Positions 16,873 to 25,060 of a stretch of DNA of 64,000 bases are shown here, piece after piece. The stretch lies in assembly GCA_012960035.1 (NCBI GenBank), contig DUBZ01000135.1, positions 62,001-126,000 of the forward strand. The letters run 5' to 3'. The notes beneath the pieces were generated by a model. The model was not told where the DNA came from. It saw only the letters and a list, made by a program, of their open reading frames with translations, and ran no database searches. Each line of letters starts with the position of its first letter. Positions within the stretch are counted from its first letter, which is position 1. The position numbers were made by a program, and so were the translations under genes. This stretch comes from Myxococcales bacterium (GTDB lineage Bacteria > Myxococcota_A > UBA9160 > UBA4427).

Positions 16873-17897
16873 CAGGCGTCAATCTCGACTTCGCGACCTT
16901 TCTCTGCCATGGACCGCGACATGGCGACCAAAGTCTTCACGACGGAAATCCCTTCCGGTCCTCCGGACATCGGTGCTGCACCGCTCACGATGCAATCGAG
17001 GAAGTGATCGCACTCGACCTTGAGCGGCTGACTCGTCGGAACCCGGGGCACTTTGATGTCCCCGTCGCGAACCGTCATCCGAAAAGACGCGATCGAATCG
17101 ACGAATGGCACCTGGGCCACTTCGTCATCAACGTGCTTGTCAAAGATACGCAGCGGTTCGCTCGCGTTGACGTCGTCAAACGTGAGCATGCGCTTGTCTC
17201 CCACTACGCGAATGTCGCGCGTCTTGACCGGGTTGAGCCATGACGCGTGAAGGTTCACGAGAATGTCGTTCGGGTAGCGAATGGTGGCGAAGATCGCGTC
17301 TTCTATGCCCTTATTGATCCAAGCTCCGCCGGTCGCTGCGACGCTAAGCGGCTCGGCGTCAAGCCAGTAGCTCGCGAGAGAAATGTCATGCGCGGCCAGG
17401 TCAAAGGCCGCATTTACATCGACGCGAATCGGTCCGAGATTCGTGCGCACCATCGAGATGTAATAGACGCGCCCGAGCTCTTGGTTTGTGATGTATTGCT
17501 TCGCGAGCTGGGCGGCCGCGTTGTAGACGAACACGTGTCCAACCATCAAAATCTTGCCGACTTGCTGGGCGAGCTCGTGCATCGCAATCGTTTTTTCGAC
17601 GGTGTCGGCAAGCGGCTTTTCGACCAACACGTGCTTGCCCGCGCGGAGCGCCGCGGTCGTGATGTCGTAGTGAGTTGTGGTCGGCGTTGCGACGACGACC
17701 GCCTCTACGTTGGGGTCGTCGAGAACAGAGGCGAGGTCGCTCGAAACCTTGATGTCGGGAAACCGTGTCCGCACGACATTGAGGCGCGATTCATTCTGGT
17801 CGACGACCCAAGCGACTTCGCTATTGCCGTGATTATGAAAGTTGCCAATGAGATTGGGGCCCCAATGCCCTGCTCCCACGACCGCGACTTTGATCAT
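16872..17897 (-). CDS. Gfo/Idh/MocA-family sugar nucleotide dehydrogenase (WlbA/WbpB-like)
   Basis: 341-residue NAD-dependent oxidoreductase. Rossmann motif VAVVGAGHWGPNLI at the N-terminus, VVVATPTTTHYDITTAAL and the family hallmark GKHVLVEKPLADT near residues 90-100, with VGHVFVYN following. By family and by the neighbouring aminotransferase it likely oxidises C3 of UDP-GlcNAc uronic acid to give the 3-keto substrate for the DegT enzyme. First gene of a two-gene leftward operon. A 195-bp gap separates it from the GT2 gene upstream. Confidence 0.88.
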   Translation of the reverse strand: MIKVAVVGAGHWGPNLIGNFHNHGNSEVAWVVDQNESRLNVVRTRFPDIKVSSDLASVLDDPNVEAVVVATPTTTHYDITTAALRAGKHVLVEKPLADTVEKTIAMHELAQQVGKILMVGHVFVYNAAAQLAKQYITNQELGRVYYISMVRTNLGPIRVDVNAAFDLAAHDISLASYWLDAEPLSVAATGGAWINKGIEDAIFATIRYPNDILVNLHASWLNPVKTRDIRVVGDKRMLTFDDVNASEPLRIFDKHVDDEVAQVPFVDSIASFRMTVRDGDIKVPRVPTSQPLKVECDHFLDCIVSGAAPMSGGPEGISVVKTLVAMSRSMAEKGREVEIDA

Positions 17898-18091
17898 CGT
17901 TGTTCTTCTTATCCTCTAATTGGCGAGCGACGCAGCGCCAAAACTGCACTTTTTTTAGCGCGACGGCTGTCGGGCACCCTGGGCGACCCTAGACGCCCTT
18001 GGATGTCCTTGGATGTAGAAGCCTTATCGGCAAGACGCCAGCAATCCCGTTGTTCCATTTTCGCTTGTTGCGCTCATCTTCAGCCTTCGGC

Positions 18092-18814
18092 TCACTTTCG
18101 AATCCCTAGCCCAAGCAAAACCAAGGGTCTCAGGATCGACCACCAACCGATCAGTGGCTGCATCTTGGTTTGGCCCAGTGCCTTCGGAGGGTACACCTTT
18201 GTGACCGGAACTTCGGCGACCTTGTAACCCTGGCGAATTGTTCGCAAATAGAGATAGGGCTCGAGTTCGTACTCGTCGAGCCAAGCCTGGTCGAGGTCAA
18301 TTTCGGGGTCCTCGAGAACCCGGCGGCGAATCGCTCTAAAACCGTTGGTTGATTCGGTGACCCGGTGTCGTGCCACTAACGAGAACAACAACGGGTGCAC
18401 GCGAGTCGCAACTTTGCGGTAGAAGGGCATCGGGCCGAAATTCGCGTCGCCCTTCAAAAAGCGTGAGCCCTGAACAAAGTCAGCGCCCTCGTCGATGATC
18501 GCGTCCAGCAGCAGCGGGATCTCTTCGGGCGAGTCTTTGTTGTTTCCCGCCATCACAACTGCGACGTCGAAACCACCGCTTACGGCTTCGGCGTAACCCG
18601 CACGAATCGCCGCCCCAACCCCTGCGACGTGCCCCATCGAAATGACCCGAGCACCAAGTTCGCGCGCGACTTCGGGCGAACGATCTGTACATCCATCGTC
18701 GATGACCAACATTTCGTCGACAAGAGGGCGCGGCGTACGGCGGACAACTTCGCCGATCTTGGCCTCTTCATTCAGCACGGGCGCAATGGCGATGACGCGC
18801 AATCCTCGATACAC
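18092..18814 (-). CDS. GT2 glycosyltransferase (DPM1-like)
   Basis: Family 2 glycosyltransferase core: RVIAIAPVLNEEAKIGEVV, VIDDGCTDRSPEVAREL, GVGAAIRAGYAEAV and VVMAGNNKDSPEEIP, where the usual DxD region reads AGNNKD; ESTNGFRAIRRRV and a hydrophobic end follow. A longer reading from 18946 would run towards the divergent methyltransferase gene. GTG 18814 has GAGG 9 bases upstream and starts just before the conserved strand, giving 240 residues. Probably charges a polyprenyl phosphate or extends a lipid-linked glycan. The replaced DxD region makes the donor uncertain. Confidence 0.8.
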   Translation of the reverse strand: MYRGLRVIAIAPVLNEEAKIGEVVRRTPRPLVDEMLVIDDGCTDRSPEVARELGARVISMGHVAGVGAAIRAGYAEAVSGGFDVAVVMAGNNKDSPEEIPLLLDAIIDEGADFVQGSRFLKGDANFGPMPFYRKVATRVHPLLFSLVARHRVTESTNGFRAIRRRVLEDPEIDLDQAWLDEYELEPYLYLRTIRQGYKVAEVPVTKVYPPKALGQTKMQPLIGWWSILRPLVLLGLGIRK

Positions 18815-19002
18815 AGGTGAGTTCCTCGGGGGCAGAGCATACCGTTCTGGCTTGATCCAAACAGGGTTTTCACCCCATGACCGGGCGCCCTCCCAGTTTT
18901 CGCTGCAATGGGCGAAACTGGATGGCAGCGGATGACCTCTGTCCATTGTCTGAAACCAACGCGATCATTCGCAACGCGCAATCGAAACGCAACAGGAGCT
19001 TC

Positions 19003-20067
19003 ATGACGGAGCGCGTCCCAAACGATCCGGCCGATGAAGCCGGTGCTCTTGCAGCGGCATCCCAACCGCTCTGCGAGCTATGCGGGAGTGCGGGCGAGCT
19101 TCGCTATCCGGACTTGCAAGACCGCCACTTCGATGCGCCCGGGACTTGGACCGAACTTCAATGTCCTCGCTGCCAACTCATCTGGTTGAACCCGAAGCCG
19201 ACAGCCGCAGACCTACCGGCACTCTACGCCGACTACTACACCCACGGTGAACCCGATGAACGATCGGTATTCGTGCAGGCCATCCTATGCGGAGTCCCGG
19301 CCGCAACGCAGGACTACGCCGACATGGTGTCCGACCCTTGGGTACGACGACTGGGTCGCGCGTTTTCCCTGTTTGGCCCTCTTCGCGAAATGGGCATGCG
19401 CGGGACCATGGGCTTGTCGCGCGATGCGGGCATTTCGCTGCTCGACTTTGGCTGCGGAGATGGCGCGTTCTTGCGACACATGCGGAGTCTCGGGTGGACG
19501 GTGTCTGGTGTCGAACAAGACCCTCGCGCCGCCGAAGTCGCCAGGCAATTGATCGGCCAAGCATCGATCCACACTTCGATCGACGACGCGCGCGCAAAGG
19601 CGCCCGACGGCTACGACGTCATCACGCTTTCCCATGTGATCGAGCATTTGCTCGACCCCATAGGAACCCTCCAAGAATGCGCGTCGGCCCTGCGCCCGGG
19701 TGGGAAGCTTGTGATCACGACACCGAATACTGAAAGCCGAGGTCATCGTTACTTTCAGCGAAACTGGCTCCACCTAGACCCTCCGCGACACATCACTCTC
19801 TACAACCCGGGAACGCTCACTGATCTCGCACGTCGCGCAGGCTTCAAGGTCGAGCGCGTTGAAACCCCGGCTTCGTCATCGCACTTTGTTTATCAAGCCA
19901 GCAGCCAGCTCGAATTGCGCGGCGCGCTGCCCGGAATTCGCGTGGAAAACCTGAGCACCATGACGCTGCTCGAAAGTGGGTTGTTCTGGATGTGGGAATA
20001 CACGCTCACTCGCTTCGGGACCAAGTGCGGCGAAGAGCTGCTCCTGACTGCGGTTCGCCCGGTTTAG
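19003..20067 (+). CDS. SAM-dependent methyltransferase with N-terminal zinc ribbon
   Basis: 354 residues. Four cysteines near the N-terminus (CELCGSAGEL ... LQCPRCQLIWLNPKP) form a probable zinc ribbon, followed by a class I methyltransferase domain: LLDFGCGDGAFLRHM, VSGVEQDPRAAEVA, VITLSHVIEHLLDP and LRPGGKLVITTPN. This domain pair is common in sugar and lipid-glycan modification loci. ATG 19003 has CAGGAG ahead of it and precedes the ribbon; a longer reading from 18877 lacks support. First gene of a four-gene rightward block. Confidence 0.87.
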   Translation: MTERVPNDPADEAGALAAASQPLCELCGSAGELRYPDLQDRHFDAPGTWTELQCPRCQLIWLNPKPTAADLPALYADYYTHGEPDERSVFVQAILCGVPAATQDYADMVSDPWVRRLGRAFSLFGPLREMGMRGTMGLSRDAGISLLDFGCGDGAFLRHMRSLGWTVSGVEQDPRAAEVARQLIGQASIHTSIDDARAKAPDGYDVITLSHVIEHLLDPIGTLQECASALRPGGKLVITTPNTESRGHRYFQRNWLHLDPPRHITLYNPGTLTDLARRAGFKVERVETPASSSHFVYQASSQLELRGALPGIRVENLSTMTLLESGLFWMWEYTLTRFGTKCGEELLLTAVRPV

Positions 20068-20129
20068 GACTGCTAACGTGCACATCACAGGGCTTTGGCC
20101 GAACCCATGCACGGCCGATAGGTAAGCTA

Positions 20130-21122
20130 ATGAACCCCGCAAAACCGCTCTCGCCGACAATCGCCGTCGTGATCCCGTGCTTCCGCGTGCGCGAGACGAT
20201 CCTAGGCGTGCTCGAAGGGATTGGACCTGTGTGCCAGGCGATCTATGTCGTCGACGATGCGTGCCCAGAAAACACTGGCGACCTGGTGGAATCCGAATGT
20301 CGGGATCCGCGCGTGCAAGTTGTGCGCAACCCCGTAAACCAAGGCGTCGGGGGCGCGACCATCGCGGGCTACCTTGCAGCCCTCGAAGACGGCGCCGAAA
20401 TCCTCGTCAAGCTCGACGGCGACGGGCAGATGGACCCGGCTTTGATTCCGCGCTTGGTCTCCCTGATCGAACAGGGCGAAGCCGACTACGTGAAGGGAAA
20501 CCGCTTCTTCGAACTCGACGGTCTGCAGTCGATGCCAACGGTACGGCTGATCGGCAATTCACTTCTTTCGTTCATCAACAAGATTTCGACCGGTTACTGG
20601 AACCTGTTCGACCCGAACAATGGCTTTACTGCGTTGCATGCGGGCGTCGCCCGACAGCTGCCCTTTGACAAGTTGAGCAAACGATTCTTCTTTGAGTCGG
20701 ACATGCTGTTCCGCTTGGGAACGCTGCGCGCGGTTGTCACCGACGTTCCCATGCCGGCCCGCTACGCAGACGAAAGCAGCAATTTGCGAGTTCGGTCCGT
20801 TGTATTCGAGTTTGCAGGCAAGCATCTTTCCAACGTCGTCAAGCGATTGTTTTACAACTACTACCTGCGCGACTTCAGTATCGCGTCGGTCGAAATCGTG
20901 CTCGGCGTTGCGTCCCTTACGTGGGGCACCTGGTTCGGCATGACGCGATGGTTGGCGGGCATTTCGCAGAACATTCCCGCAACGAGCGGCACCGTGATGG
21001 TTGCCGCGCTGCCGGTACTCCTGGGCGTGCAGCTGATCTTGGCGTTCCTCAACTTCGACATCCACAACGTGCCACGGGATGTTCTCCACAAACGCTTGCT
21101 ACCCCCTCACCCAAAGACGTGA
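20130..21122 (+). CDS. GT2 glycosyltransferase with C-terminal membrane helices
   Basis: 330-residue polyprenyl-phosphate-type GT2: IAVVIPCFRVRETILGVLEG, VVDDACPENTGDLVE, GVGGATIAGYLAAL and the metal site LVKLDGDGQMDPALIP, then LFDPNNGFTALHAGVA. Two helices at the C-terminus (SVEIVLGVASLTWGTW and VMVAALPVLLGVQLILAFL). ATG 20130 is preceded by TAGGTAAG; the longer frame from 19992 overlaps the previous gene. Likely makes a lipid-linked sugar donor. The stop overlaps the flippase-like gene start by GTGA, so both are co-translated. Confidence 0.87.
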   Translation: MNPAKPLSPTIAVVIPCFRVRETILGVLEGIGPVCQAIYVVDDACPENTGDLVESECRDPRVQVVRNPVNQGVGGATIAGYLAALEDGAEILVKLDGDGQMDPALIPRLVSLIEQGEADYVKGNRFFELDGLQSMPTVRLIGNSLLSFINKISTGYWNLFDPNNGFTALHAGVARQLPFDKLSKRFFFESDMLFRLGTLRAVVTDVPMPARYADESSNLRVRSVVFEFAGKHLSNVVKRLFYNYYLRDFSIASVEIVLGVASLTWGTWFGMTRWLAGISQNIPATSGTVMVAALPVLLGVQLILAFLNFDIHNVPRDVLHKRLLPPHPKT

Positions 21123-22150
21123 GCGAAGCGAAGCCCCTGCTTACTCCCGGCGCGTTCGTCCGCCTGGCCGTGCGGCTCGCGGTCGCGTGTTTGCTACTCG
21201 CGCTGGTCTTCAATATGGCCCTGCCCGACAGCGACGTCGGAGTCGTTGCGGCCGTGATGGCGGCATGGCAGACGAGCTTCACCGAAGCGGCGAGTTGGTT
21301 CCTTCTTTCTTTTTCGCTGTTCGGAATCAGTTTTGCGATTGGGGCGTCGCGCTTCGCCACGCTGCTTGCGGGCGCCGGCTTCGACGTTCGCTGGCCGATG
21401 TTGTTCCGCGCTTATCTCGTCGCGGGGTTCTTCAACCTCGTGCTTCCGGGTGCCATCCTCGGTGATGTGTATCGGTTGTGGGACGTGCGTCAGGAAGCCG
21501 GCGAGGGTTCTCGCGCGCTTGGTATCATTGCCGTTGAAAGGTTGCTGGGCCTGTCCGCCCTGGGCTGCCTTGGCGTCGTCGCTGCGCCGTTTCTTCCACT
21601 CACCGCCGAAGATCGGTATCTCGGTACTGTGCTGATGGCGGTTTGCGGGCTCATCGCACTGACCACCGCGTTCGCACTGCATCCGCGCGCCAATGGATGG
21701 ATGCGAAAGATCGGTGCGCTCACGAAACCGATCTCAGCGCGAGTCGCAGGTGCGATTGACGGGGCGTTGTTTGCCGCCGTTGAACTCACCACACAACCGC
21801 GTGTGCTCGTGCGGGCGTTCCTGTTGAGCCTTGCAAACCAAGGTCTCCCCGTTGCGGCTGTTTTTTGTCTTTCTGTGCCACTGGCCGGCGAAGTGGCTTG
21901 GTATTGGTTCGCGATCATTGTTCCGTTCGTCACCCTGGTGAGCCTGGTGCCGATTAGCATCGGGGGAACCGGGGTGCGTGAATATCTCTATGTCACACTC
22001 TTTGGTGCTGTGGGGATGCCGCGGGACGCCGCACTCGCACTATCTTTGTCTCTCCTTGGAACCGCGATCGTTTGGGCCATTGTCGGCTTTGCGATCTTCA
22101 CGATCGATCGCAGACGTGGCACCGCCCGCCCCGAACCCGTGGCTTCGTAA
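21119..22150 (+). CDS. Flippase-like membrane protein (LPG synthase transmembrane/AglD family)
   Basis: 343 residues, about eight helices, with the family pattern FRAYLVAGFFNLVLPGAILGDVYR near residue 100, AVERLLGLSAL and, near the C-terminus, LVPISIGGTGVREYLYVTLFGAVG. This is the PF03706 (lysylphosphatidylglycerol synthase TM region/AglD) pattern, often found next to polyprenyl-phosphate GT2 genes and thought to help flip or use lipid-linked sugars. The start GTG 21119 overlaps the stop of the GT2 gene; a longer frame from 20921 lies wholly inside that gene. Confidence 0.85.
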   Translation: MSEAKPLLTPGAFVRLAVRLAVACLLLALVFNMALPDSDVGVVAAVMAAWQTSFTEAASWFLLSFSLFGISFAIGASRFATLLAGAGFDVRWPMLFRAYLVAGFFNLVLPGAILGDVYRLWDVRQEAGEGSRALGIIAVERLLGLSALGCLGVVAAPFLPLTAEDRYLGTVLMAVCGLIALTTAFALHPRANGWMRKIGALTKPISARVAGAIDGALFAAVELTTQPRVLVRAFLLSLANQGLPVAAVFCLSVPLAGEVAWYWFAIIVPFVTLVSLVPISIGGTGVREYLYVTLFGAVGMPRDAALALSLSLLGTAIVWAIVGFAIFTIDRRRGTARPEPVAS

Positions 22151-22159
22151 AGTGAACCG

Positions 22160-23056
22160 ATGACTGCCGCCATCACATTTGCGATCCCGTTTCACCGAAA
22201 CGAAGCGCTTCTGCGTATCGCGGTCAACAGTGTGCTCGCCCAAGATATGGAGGATTGGCGACTGCTGGTGATCGATGATTCTGGCATGGAACTCGGCGCC
22301 AAAGAAATGCTCGAAAGACTCGACGACCCGCGGATCTCGTACCTGAGCCACGAACAAAATCTAGGCATGGTCGAGACTTGGAACCGCTGCCTCGACCATG
22401 CCGAAACCGATCTCGTGAATCTCCTGCACGCCGACGACGCGCTGCTTCCCAACTACGCCTCGCTGATGCTCGACTTGGCCGCGCGATTCCCCGAAGCAAG
22501 CGCGTTCTTCTGCGAGACCGATATCGTGAGCTATGACGGCGCAGTCACGTTTTCGATCGCCGATATGGTGAAGAAGTTTTTGGTGCCGCGCACCCAGGCC
22601 CCAGAATGGGTGCTCCATGGGGAAGACGCGGTGGCGAGCCTGATGACCGGCTACTTCATCATGACGCCTACCCTTTGCTATCGGAAGTCGCGCTTGGTGG
22701 ATCAACGATTCGATCCCGCGTACAAACAGGTGCAAGACTTGATTTACATCGTCGGGCTATTGATGGCCGACCACACGATCGTGGGCGCGCGCAAGCGCGC
22801 GTACGCCTACCGCCGGCATGCAGACAGTGCCACGAGTGTGCAATCGGAATCCATGCTGCGCTTTCACGAAGAAGTCGCGGCGTTCGACCTTGTCGCGGGG
22901 CAGGCGCGTGCACTTGGCTGGACGCGAGCCGCGAGCACCGCCGCGAGCAAACGCATTATCAAACTACATCTGCTTTACCGCGCCCTTCGAGAGCTGTTGA
23001 GCCTTCGGCCGAGCGCCGCCGCCCAATCCGTTCGCTATTTGGTGAGCATCATTTAG
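22160..23056 (+). CDS. GT2 glycosyltransferase (soluble)
   Basis: 298-residue family 2 transferase: ITFAIPFHRNEALLRIAVNS, LLVIDDSGMELGAKEML, NLGMVETWNRCLDHAETD and the metal motif LLHADDALLPNYA near residue 95. No clear membrane helix, so it probably extends a lipid-linked glycan on the cytoplasmic face. Last gene of the block started by the zinc-ribbon methyltransferase; the stop faces the convergent GT-C gene 30 bp away. Confidence 0.85.
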   Translation: MTAAITFAIPFHRNEALLRIAVNSVLAQDMEDWRLLVIDDSGMELGAKEMLERLDDPRISYLSHEQNLGMVETWNRCLDHAETDLVNLLHADDALLPNYASLMLDLAARFPEASAFFCETDIVSYDGAVTFSIADMVKKFLVPRTQAPEWVLHGEDAVASLMTGYFIMTPTLCYRKSRLVDQRFDPAYKQVQDLIYIVGLLMADHTIVGARKRAYAYRRHADSATSVQSESMLRFHEEVAAFDLVAGQARALGWTRAASTAASKRIIKLHLLYRALRELLSLRPSAAAQSVRYLVSII

Positions 23057-23086
23057 GCACTGCCCAGCACTTCTCAAAATTGCGGC

Positions 23087-24685
23087 CTATTCGTCTCGCG
23101 GCACCCACACGGCACCCGGTGCGACTTGCCAACCCGATCGCGGGGTAAGCTGGCCTTCTTTCTCGAACACGGGACCCACTTTGCGGTAGTGCTCCGCAAG
23201 AACATGGTCGTTCGGATAGTGCTCGAGGAACCGGCTGGTCGAATCGACGATCAAACCAAAGCGCCGGTCGGCGATGGCACGCGCGAATTCATCGCGTACC
23301 GACGCAGCACCTGGAAGCCCGCTGCGGGACAGATCGTCGACCGGCATTTGATGTGCGTAGACGCGTTTGCCCGCAAGCCCCGCGAGGTAGCCGTGGGCGG
23401 GGATCAAGACTTCGCCTTTGGCATTGGCGAGCTGTTTCACGAAACGCACGCCGCGTTCAACGTCTCCCGGACGTGGCAGCGCAATGCGGGGATCGAAAGC
23501 AAGCCACAGGATTTGCATCGCGAGCCCGACCGCGGCGGCGCGCGGCACCCATGCGCGGTGTGCTTCGCTGCGAAGCAAGTCGCTTAGTGCTGCCCCGAGC
23601 AGAACGACAAGGCAAGCGTGCAGCGGAATCAAGTTGTTCATCGCGCCACCAACCTTCGCGCGCGGAACGATCCACGCCGCAGCAATGCCCACGAAGAATG
23701 CTAGGTAGAACAGAACCGAGAGCCGGTCCTTTGAGCGCCATACCCAAACGCCAACCGTGCCGACCGCAAACGGAAGCGCCCAGATCAAATCGTTCCACAA
23801 AAAGTACGGAAGGAACGACCAGCGAATTTCGTGTCCGCTCTGTGCTCCCAGCACGTAAAAGAAGAAGTGGTTCCCTTCACCGCTGCTCAGCACGGCTGCG
23901 CTCGCGACCGTGAGCCCGAGCGTGGTGCCGGAAAACAAGAGTGTCCGGCGAAACCGAAAACCTGAATCGAGCGCAGCCTTGGAAGTGGAAAAGGAAGAGG
24001 CATCTCGATACAGGCACCAAAGCATCATCGGCCCAAATATCGCGAGACCGGTTTGCTTCGTGAGTGTCGCGAGAAAAGCAAAGCCACCCGCGACGACCAG
24101 CCCGAGCACGTCGTCTCGAGTGCGCAGGAAATAGATTCCAGCCAACACCAGTGCGACGAAGACCGAATCGATCCGGCCCACATCCATATAGGCGCCACTC
24201 ACGCGATAGGTCGCAACGAAGAGGCCGGCGCAAACGACACCGAGGTCCCATCGCCGCGACTCGTGGCGCACGATTGCAAAGATCGCCAAGCACGATGCCA
24301 ACGTGGCGAGTTGTGAAACCAGACGCAGGGTAAACAGACTTGCCCCAGTCAATTTCGTAAAGGGTAGTGCCAGGTAGTAGTAGAACGGTGGATAGGGGTA
24401 CGGGACGAAGTCGATACTCGGTGCGGGATAGAGCGGGAGGCCTTCGATGACTCGATTGAGGTGTTGAAGCACCCCCCCCTCCATCCATTCGAGCTCGAAC
24501 GGATGGAAAGCCCGTTGAAACGTCGCCCAGAAAACGACATTGGCTGCGACGATCGCGAGCGCGACAACGGGGCCCAAGGGCCATGAAGTCGATGGCTTCG
24601 CGTCTCGCTCGATCCCGGGTTCTTCACCGTCGGTTACCACCGAAATATTGACCCCTTGATTGCTTGCCCGCGTTCCGCCGCTCAC
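23087..24685 (-). CDS. GT-C-type membrane glycosyltransferase
   Basis: 532 residues, about ten helices. First helix VVALAIVAANVVFWATF, followed by the acidic loop FHPFELEWMEGGVLQHL and the YPYPPFYYYLALPFTKLTG segment typical of GT39-like proteins; the last 130 residues are a soluble tail. Probable periplasmic transfer from a polyprenyl-phosphate sugar. Donor and acceptor are unknown. It stands alone on the minus strand between two rightward blocks. Confidence 0.75.
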   Translation of the reverse strand: MSGGTRASNQGVNISVVTDGEEPGIERDAKPSTSWPLGPVVALAIVAANVVFWATFQRAFHPFELEWMEGGVLQHLNRVIEGLPLYPAPSIDFVPYPYPPFYYYLALPFTKLTGASLFTLRLVSQLATLASCLAIFAIVRHESRRWDLGVVCAGLFVATYRVSGAYMDVGRIDSVFVALVLAGIYFLRTRDDVLGLVVAGGFAFLATLTKQTGLAIFGPMMLWCLYRDASSFSTSKAALDSGFRFRRTLLFSGTTLGLTVASAAVLSSGEGNHFFFYVLGAQSGHEIRWSFLPYFLWNDLIWALPFAVGTVGVWVWRSKDRLSVLFYLAFFVGIAAAWIVPRAKVGGAMNNLIPLHACLVVLLGAALSDLLRSEAHRAWVPRAAAVGLAMQILWLAFDPRIALPRPGDVERGVRFVKQLANAKGEVLIPAHGYLAGLAGKRVYAHQMPVDDLSRSGLPGAASVRDEFARAIADRRFGLIVDSTSRFLEHYPNDHVLAEHYRKVGPVFEKEGQLTPRSGWQVAPGAVWVPRDE

Positions 24686-25060
24686 AGCACCCGGCGTTCA
24701 TGTCGCCGGCGCAGTCAGACCAGTTTATCGCAGTCGTGGGCGGTACCGATGCGCAACACCCAGTAAGCCACGAACGACGAGAGTCGCGCTCGCAGGCAGC
24801 GGAACAACCCACTCCCGTCGCCATGCGCCCGTCTTTCCGGCTCGCTCTTCGTACCGAAAAATTGCCACGGCTGGCCACAGCTAGCTTTCGCGCGGACTCC
24901 TAGCCCCAACGACGTTCTCGCGCCGCGTCCGAACCGAAAAACCAGGCGCCTGGCTCGGTCCGGAGTTATTCCGCAGCCTGCTAGTATGCTTGGGCGCGCA
25001 CCAGCTGGGTGCCGGCCAACCGTCTTTGGGAACGCAATCGTTACGAAAGGGTCAGGCGGG
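24686..25060. other. Divergent intergenic region between two GT-C genes
   Basis: 375 bp without a real gene. Most of it is the MITE-like element (24789-24984). Within the element a 12-bp palindrome CCAGGCGCCTGG is visible near 24944. The remaining 75 bp at the right carry the ribosome site of the next gene. Confidence 0.6.
24789..24984. mobile_element. MITE-like element with terminal inverted repeats (copy 1)
   Basis: Left end CTCGCAGGCAGCGGAACAAC and right end GAGTTATTCCGCAGCCTGC (then TAG) are inverted copies. The left 80 bases (24789-24869), read on the minus strand, match 56651-56728 over their whole length at roughly 80 percent by eye, including an identical CATGGCGACGGGAGTG core. No transposase frame inside, so it is a non-autonomous element or a relic. 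Confidence 0.65.
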
